DNA from: Halobacillus ihumii
Lineage (GTDB): Bacteria > Bacillota > Bacilli > Bacillales > Halobacillaceae
Direction of reading: 5' to 3'
Assembly: GCF_902726645.1 (NCBI RefSeq)
Contig: NZ_CACVAO010000001.1
Coordinates: 1,612,001-1,676,000 of the forward strand
DNA: 64,000 bases
Below, piece after piece: positions 60,797 to 64,000 of the stretch; position 1 is the stretch's first letter, and each line of letters starts with the position of its first letter. The notes under the pieces were generated by a model. That model was not told the origin of the DNA. It worked only from the letters and a program-made list of their open reading frames with translations, and ran no database searches. A program made the position numbers and the translations under genes.

Positions 60797-61630
60797 TTAG
60801 AGGGTCGTTCGAATATCCCATAGTTCTGGAAAGAAACGGTGGTCCAATACTTTCTTTAAATACCCTACACCAGAGGAGCCTCCAGTTCCTGTTTTGTGGC
60901 CAATAATTCGCTCAACTGTCTTCATATGCCTGAAACGCCACTGCTGGAACCAATCTTCAATATCCACTAATTTTTCTGCCAACTGATAAAGATCCCAGTA
61001 CGTTTCGACATCCTTGTACACTTTTTCCCAAGCTTTTTCCACAGTAGCATCAGACTGATAAATGGTTGTATAGTCCCGATTTATGAGATCAGGATTAATT
61101 TTGAATCCAGCTTCAACCAGTCTTTCAATAGCTGCATCATATATACCTGGAGCTTCATAAGCACTTTTTAGTTCTTTATGGAGTTCAGGATCCTTTTCAT
61201 AAATCTTTAATACGTGTGGTGTTTTATATCCTAATGCAAATTCAACCATACGGTATTGATAAGACTGGAAACCAGATGCCTGCCCTAAATCATCCCGAAA
61301 CTGGATATACTCGGCAGGGGTTAGTGTAGAGAGCACATCCCAGGCATGGATAATTTGAGTTTGTATCTTAGATACCCTTGACAACATCTTCAGTGCTTCT
61401 TGGATCTCCCCCTCTCTAATCAGATCAATGGCCGCTCTCAACTCATGTAAGATTTGCTTCATCCATAATTCACTCACCTGATGTATGACTATGAACAGCA
61501 TTTCATCATGATGTTCAGAAAGTCGATTTTGGGAAGAAAGTAGCCGATCTAAGTTTAAATACTCACCATAAGTCATGCGCTCTTTAAAATCTGTATGTAC
61601 ATTTTCGTTCGATTTCGAATCACCGTTCAC
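60797..61630 (-). CDS. kynA: tryptophan 2,3-dioxygenase
   Basis: Heme enzyme of 277 aa that opens the indole ring of tryptophan to N-formylkynurenine, the first step of the kynurenine route. The distal H50 is in [20 protein letters not shown], and the proximal heme ligand H235 in [20 protein letters not shown], followed by the substrate-binding [29 protein letters not shown] is also diagnostic. The start is GTG at 61630 after GGGGGG. It lies 11 bases after the DUF4166 gene, so the two are probably one unit, and no terminator was seen within the next 96 bases. kynU and kynB are some 33 kb away in this window. Confidence 0.95.
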   Translation of the reverse strand: MNGDSKSNENVHTDFKERMTYGEYLNLDRLLSSQNRLSEHHDEMLFIVIHQVSELWMKQILHELRAAIDLIREGEIQEALKMLSRVSKIQTQIIHAWDVLSTLTPAEYIQFRDDLGQASGFQSYQYRMVEFALGYKTPHVLKIYEKDPELHKELKSAYEAPGIYDAAIERLVEAGFKINPDLINRDYTTIYQSDATVEKAWEKVYKDVETYWDLYQLAEKLVDIEDWFQQWRFRHMKTVERIIGHKTGTGGSSGVGYLKKVLDHRFFPELWDIRTTL

Positions 61631-61641
61631 CTTAATCCCCC

Positions 61642-62286
61642 CTATGTTAAAATCCCTCGATCTGGAATATGATTGACTGTAATGGGTAAAAACTCCGTAT
61701 GAACTATTCCTTCGTACATGAGTAAAGTGCCTAATAAAGGGTGATCCACATGTACGTGAACCTGAAATGCTCTCTGCTTTTCATCATAATGCTCATACAA
61801 GGATGTCCTCGGACCATTGAACGAGAATTTTCCTGCTACGCTCATTTCCCGGGAATGCATAAGTAATCCACCTTCGCTGGTAACATCAAGCTCCATCTTT
61901 GTCGATAAGCATCCAGACTTTCCTAGATCATCTACTAATGACTGCTTTTCATTGTCGTAAGACATCACGGCATCAAAGCCGCGAATAGCATACGGGAAGA
62001 AAAAGCGACGAATGTAACTAATTGATTCACGACCCCGCTCATCCACATAAGCATAGTTTTCCATGGTAAAAGGGACCTCTTTCCCTCGCTCAGCAAAAAT
62101 GAGATGATCTTTTGATCCGATGTTTAAAAAAGGACGAAGAAAAAGAGGAGTCCCCCGGATTTCTGTCATACGCCCTTGACCAAGGACCATTAATTTTTGA
62201 TCACTCGTTAAACCAAATTTCTTTTGCAATTCAGGGTGCAGTTGATCGAACTTTTCTCCTAACGCTTGATGATAAATGGATTTCAA
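61642..62286 (-). CDS. stand-alone DUF4166 protein
   Basis: A 214-aa protein matching the DUF4166 domain, which usually appears fused to saccharopine-dehydrogenase-like oxidoreductases; here it stands alone. Visible blocks: [40 protein letters not shown] and LRPFL early; the [20 protein letters not shown] strand-rich centre; and [20 protein letters not shown] late. It has no signal peptide. TTG at 62286 is preferred because AAGGAGG lies 9 bases before it. It is upstream of kynA in the same direction with an 11-base gap, so co-expression is likely. No known role; fatty-acid- or lipid-like binding is sometimes suspected for the fold, but I do not claim it. Confidence 0.8.
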   Translation of the reverse strand: MKSIYHQALGEKFDQLHPELQKKFGLTSDQKLMVLGQGRMTEIRGTPLFLRPFLNIGSKDHLIFAERGKEVPFTMENYAYVDERGRESISYIRRFFFPYAIRGFDAVMSYDNEKQSLVDDLGKSGCLSTKMELDVTSEGGLLMHSREMSVAGKFSFNGPRTSLYEHYDEKQRAFQVHVHVDHPLLGTLLMYEGIVHTEFLPITVNHIPDRGILT

Positions 62287-62349
62287 GTGAATCTTCCTCC
62301 TTATTTAAGGTTGTATGTAAGTGGGCTTTACTAAGCAGCCCACATTAAA

Positions 62350-63876
62350 TCACATGACTTCTTCAGCAAAATCACTGATTGAGTAGCCTTTTCGTTGTTT
62401 CATCAGCCACCCTTGCTTCTCTAATTGACTGAACAACCGCTGGATATGTTTTGGCGGCCACTTATTCAACAGGCCAAACCAGCGGGTTTCGTGAAGCTTG
62501 AGGCGCCGCAGCTTGTTTGTAGATTTACCCGCAAGCACTTGCACGAGTGTATGAGCAGGATGTTCTGTTCCATAATAGTGAACCAGATCAAGAACTTGCT
62601 GAACATCTGAATAGTTTAATTCACGTCCTTTGATCGTAATAATAACGTCTTCCTCCGTGTATTCCGCTTCATCAAGCTGGACCTGCAGCTGATGAAGCAG
62701 AGCCACAGCCTTTGCATTCACCTGATCATCGATATGACTCCGCCAGGCAAACAGTCGTTTGAACAGGCTCACATCACTTAGTTCTACCCTTGAGAGCCAT
62801 AGTAAAAGTGACTCCGATCCCCTTTGAGGAAGTGCTGAGCTGGAGAGCTTATGATGCATTTCAAGCAGAGGATACGCATCAACGACGGCTGAATCCTCCT
62901 GATATCTTTCAATTTGTCTGGCTACAGATAGTGCCGCATCTAAAGTATGCTGCACAGGACGAAGTTTCCCTTTCATGTTGATCAACTCTTGAATTTGACG
63001 AGTGAGACCTTTGTTTTGTAATGCAATTTCATTAAATTGGCGCTCGATGGTTTCGATTCGCTTGTGGGCACGCTCCACATGATATTCTTCCTGTAACGAG
63101 ACCTGATCACTGTCAAGATGATAGTAAACTGTATAGTCACAGTAATCACATCTACAGCCGACAGTCCTTTCAATGGAATAGAACTGCAATTGCTTATCAT
63201 GGCTGCACATCTCCATACGTCCTGTAAACCATTGCTTTGGAAAAGTTCGAAATGGTCTCATCACAATAGTAACACGGTCTCGCCATCTGGCTACATCTTC
63301 CGGATATTTGAGTTGGGAAAGTAATGCGGATTGATTCATTTGCTCGACAGCTTCTATGACGTCACGCTTGCTCTGAGTCAATTGAACGAGCGGATGCTTA
63401 TCAAAGCTTGCAGCTATTTTTTCTAACCAATAGTTTCGTGAATACTCTGCTATTTCAGCTACAAACAGATGGTCATTAAGAACTTGAATTAAGTGTTGTT
63501 CCAATTTTTCCGATGATAATTGCGTAACATCTGTGTCGTAAAGAAACCGCTTATCGAAAGGCAGACCAGCCTTTCTGGAAAGTTCAGTCCAAAGAAATAA
63601 TTCCGGTCTAATTAGATAAGGGTTTAACGTATCATCTTTAATAAAAGAGACAGGTAAAACGGTGTTCCCCTCAACTGATAAATAACGCTGCAGCCGATCT
63701 AATGGTAAATCTCTATACTTTACCTGATCAGCGATCACTTCATTAATTCGCGATAACAATCCTCGTTCGAACTTATGACCGATCGAGCGTATTTGTTTGT
63801 TCATGTTTCCAATAGGAGTAAGAATAATGTACGGGTAGCGATCGTTCTTGTAAGTCATACTTTCTGGCAGTCCCAT
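62350..63876 (-). CDS. RQC-minor-type DNA-binding protein
   Basis: A 508-aa protein. Its C-terminal ~90 residues read as an RQC winged helix: YSDVQQVLDLVHYYGTEHPA, HTLVQVLAGKSTNKLRRL, FGLLNKWPPKHIQRLFSQLE, KQGWLMKQRKGYSI, the same order as the RecQ RQC domain. The N-terminus (RYPYIILTPIGNMNKQIRSI) and a four-cysteine-like cluster (RTVGCRCDYCDYTVYYHL near residue 255) plus a coiled coil (~285-325) complete it. There is no helicase motor. It resembles what I recall as RQC-minor-1. The ATG at 63876 follows AAAGGGG; an earlier in-frame start has no site. It lies upstream of DUF4166-kynA on the same strand. Confidence 0.75.
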   Translation of the reverse strand: MGLPESMTYKNDRYPYIILTPIGNMNKQIRSIGHKFERGLLSRINEVIADQVKYRDLPLDRLQRYLSVEGNTVLPVSFIKDDTLNPYLIRPELFLWTELSRKAGLPFDKRFLYDTDVTQLSSEKLEQHLIQVLNDHLFVAEIAEYSRNYWLEKIAASFDKHPLVQLTQSKRDVIEAVEQMNQSALLSQLKYPEDVARWRDRVTIVMRPFRTFPKQWFTGRMEMCSHDKQLQFYSIERTVGCRCDYCDYTVYYHLDSDQVSLQEEYHVERAHKRIETIERQFNEIALQNKGLTRQIQELINMKGKLRPVQHTLDAALSVARQIERYQEDSAVVDAYPLLEMHHKLSSSALPQRGSESLLLWLSRVELSDVSLFKRLFAWRSHIDDQVNAKAVALLHQLQVQLDEAEYTEEDVIITIKGRELNYSDVQQVLDLVHYYGTEHPAHTLVQVLAGKSTNKLRRLKLHETRWFGLLNKWPPKHIQRLFSQLEKQGWLMKQRKGYSISDFAEEVM

Positions 63877-63913
63877 AATGATTTCCCCTTTTAGAATTGA
63901 AGGATATACTACT

Positions 63914-63942
63914 ATTATAGAAAAAGTATGTAAACTTACCAA
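63914..63942 (-). promoter_or_regulatory. predicted promoter of the RQC-minor-type gene
   Basis: Minus strand TTGGTA, 17-bp spacer, TATAAT, about 40 bases before the coding start. Confidence 0.6.
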
Positions 63943-64000
63943 TAAATATTGTAATTTTGGGCTTAATCATGCGTCTTCCTTAATTTTATCATCAGAAATG

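Overview
The window looks like chromosomal DNA of a moderately halophilic, spore-forming-type Bacillaceae, most like Halobacillus or a close relative. This is an inference from the AT-leaning composition, strong AGGAGG-type ribosome binding sites, Bacillus-style gene sets (lutABC-lctP-lutR, cssRS-htrB, swrC, niaR, YhfW-, YkhA- and YfmR-type genes), B. subtilis-like riboswitches, and a large share of ion and osmolyte transporters: two CPA-type cation/proton antiporters, NhaC, a BCCT carrier and a mechanosensitive channel. I see no rRNA, tRNA, transposase, phage or CRISPR array. Almost every gene is intact and most units end in a clear hairpin terminator.

Layout. 1-6000: lactate utilisation island, all on the minus strand (lutR, lactate permease, lutA-lutB-lutC). 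Perfect TCATC-A-GATGA operators and cre-like boxes lie upstream of the permease. 6000-9300: a cation/proton antiporter, undecaprenyl-diphosphate phosphatase, a small membrane ORF split by an in-frame amber codon, and a small secreted protein. 9400-13100: a cre-associated GH13 alpha-glucosidase, a small membrane protein, an OsmC-type protein and a prenyltransferase-repeat protein. 13084-15900: a collapsed GNAT gene, an SE1561-type small protein, a TerC/YkoY membrane protein behind a yybP-ykoY (Mn2+) riboswitch, and peptidase T. 16000-22300: AI-2E-type permease, GNAT, a 231-bp dispersed repeat with inverted ends, a tiny coiled-coil protein, a CPA1 antiporter with a C-terminal nucleotide-binding-like region, and brnQ with a leader hairpin. 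22300-29400: oxidoreductase, RecQ, kynureninase plus kynurenine formamidase, BCCT carrier, and a two-CxxC small protein. 29400-36300: a four-unit 20-bp array, M29 aminopeptidase, MscS-like channel, ABC-F protein and NhaC. 36500-42900: acyl-CoA thioesterase, CssS/CssR divergent from an HtrB-type protease, cardiolipin synthase and NiaR. 42900-46700: a secreted TasA/camelysin-like protein ending in an LPDTA sorting signal, divergent from a class D sortase; then a GH32 sucrase and a free PTS EIIA(Glc)-type protein. 46700-57000: Rieske/FAD oxidoreductase, RarD, two more FAD enzymes, and an RND exporter (SwrC type) divergent from its TetR-type regulator with paired operators in the shared promoter. 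57000-64000: SAM-I riboswitch upstream of metX-hom, a PdaC-like lipoprotein deacetylase with an altered metal motif, a DUF4166 protein with kynA, and an RQC-minor-type DNA-binding protein.

Functional links. The lactate genes form one regulon: import, oxidation to pyruvate, and lactate-responsive repression. kynA, kynB and kynU together would convert tryptophan to anthranilate, but kynA is about 33 kb from kynUB, and no kynurenine 3-monooxygenase is visible. metX-hom feeds methionine synthesis under SAM control. cssRS-htrB is a secretion-stress module. The sortase and LPDTA protein make a self-contained surface-anchoring pair. I found no convincing wholly new multi-gene system. The most unusual items are the amber-split small gene, the 20-bp array, the NodB metal-motif change, the sortase/TasA-like pair and the overlapping swrC/tetR control region.
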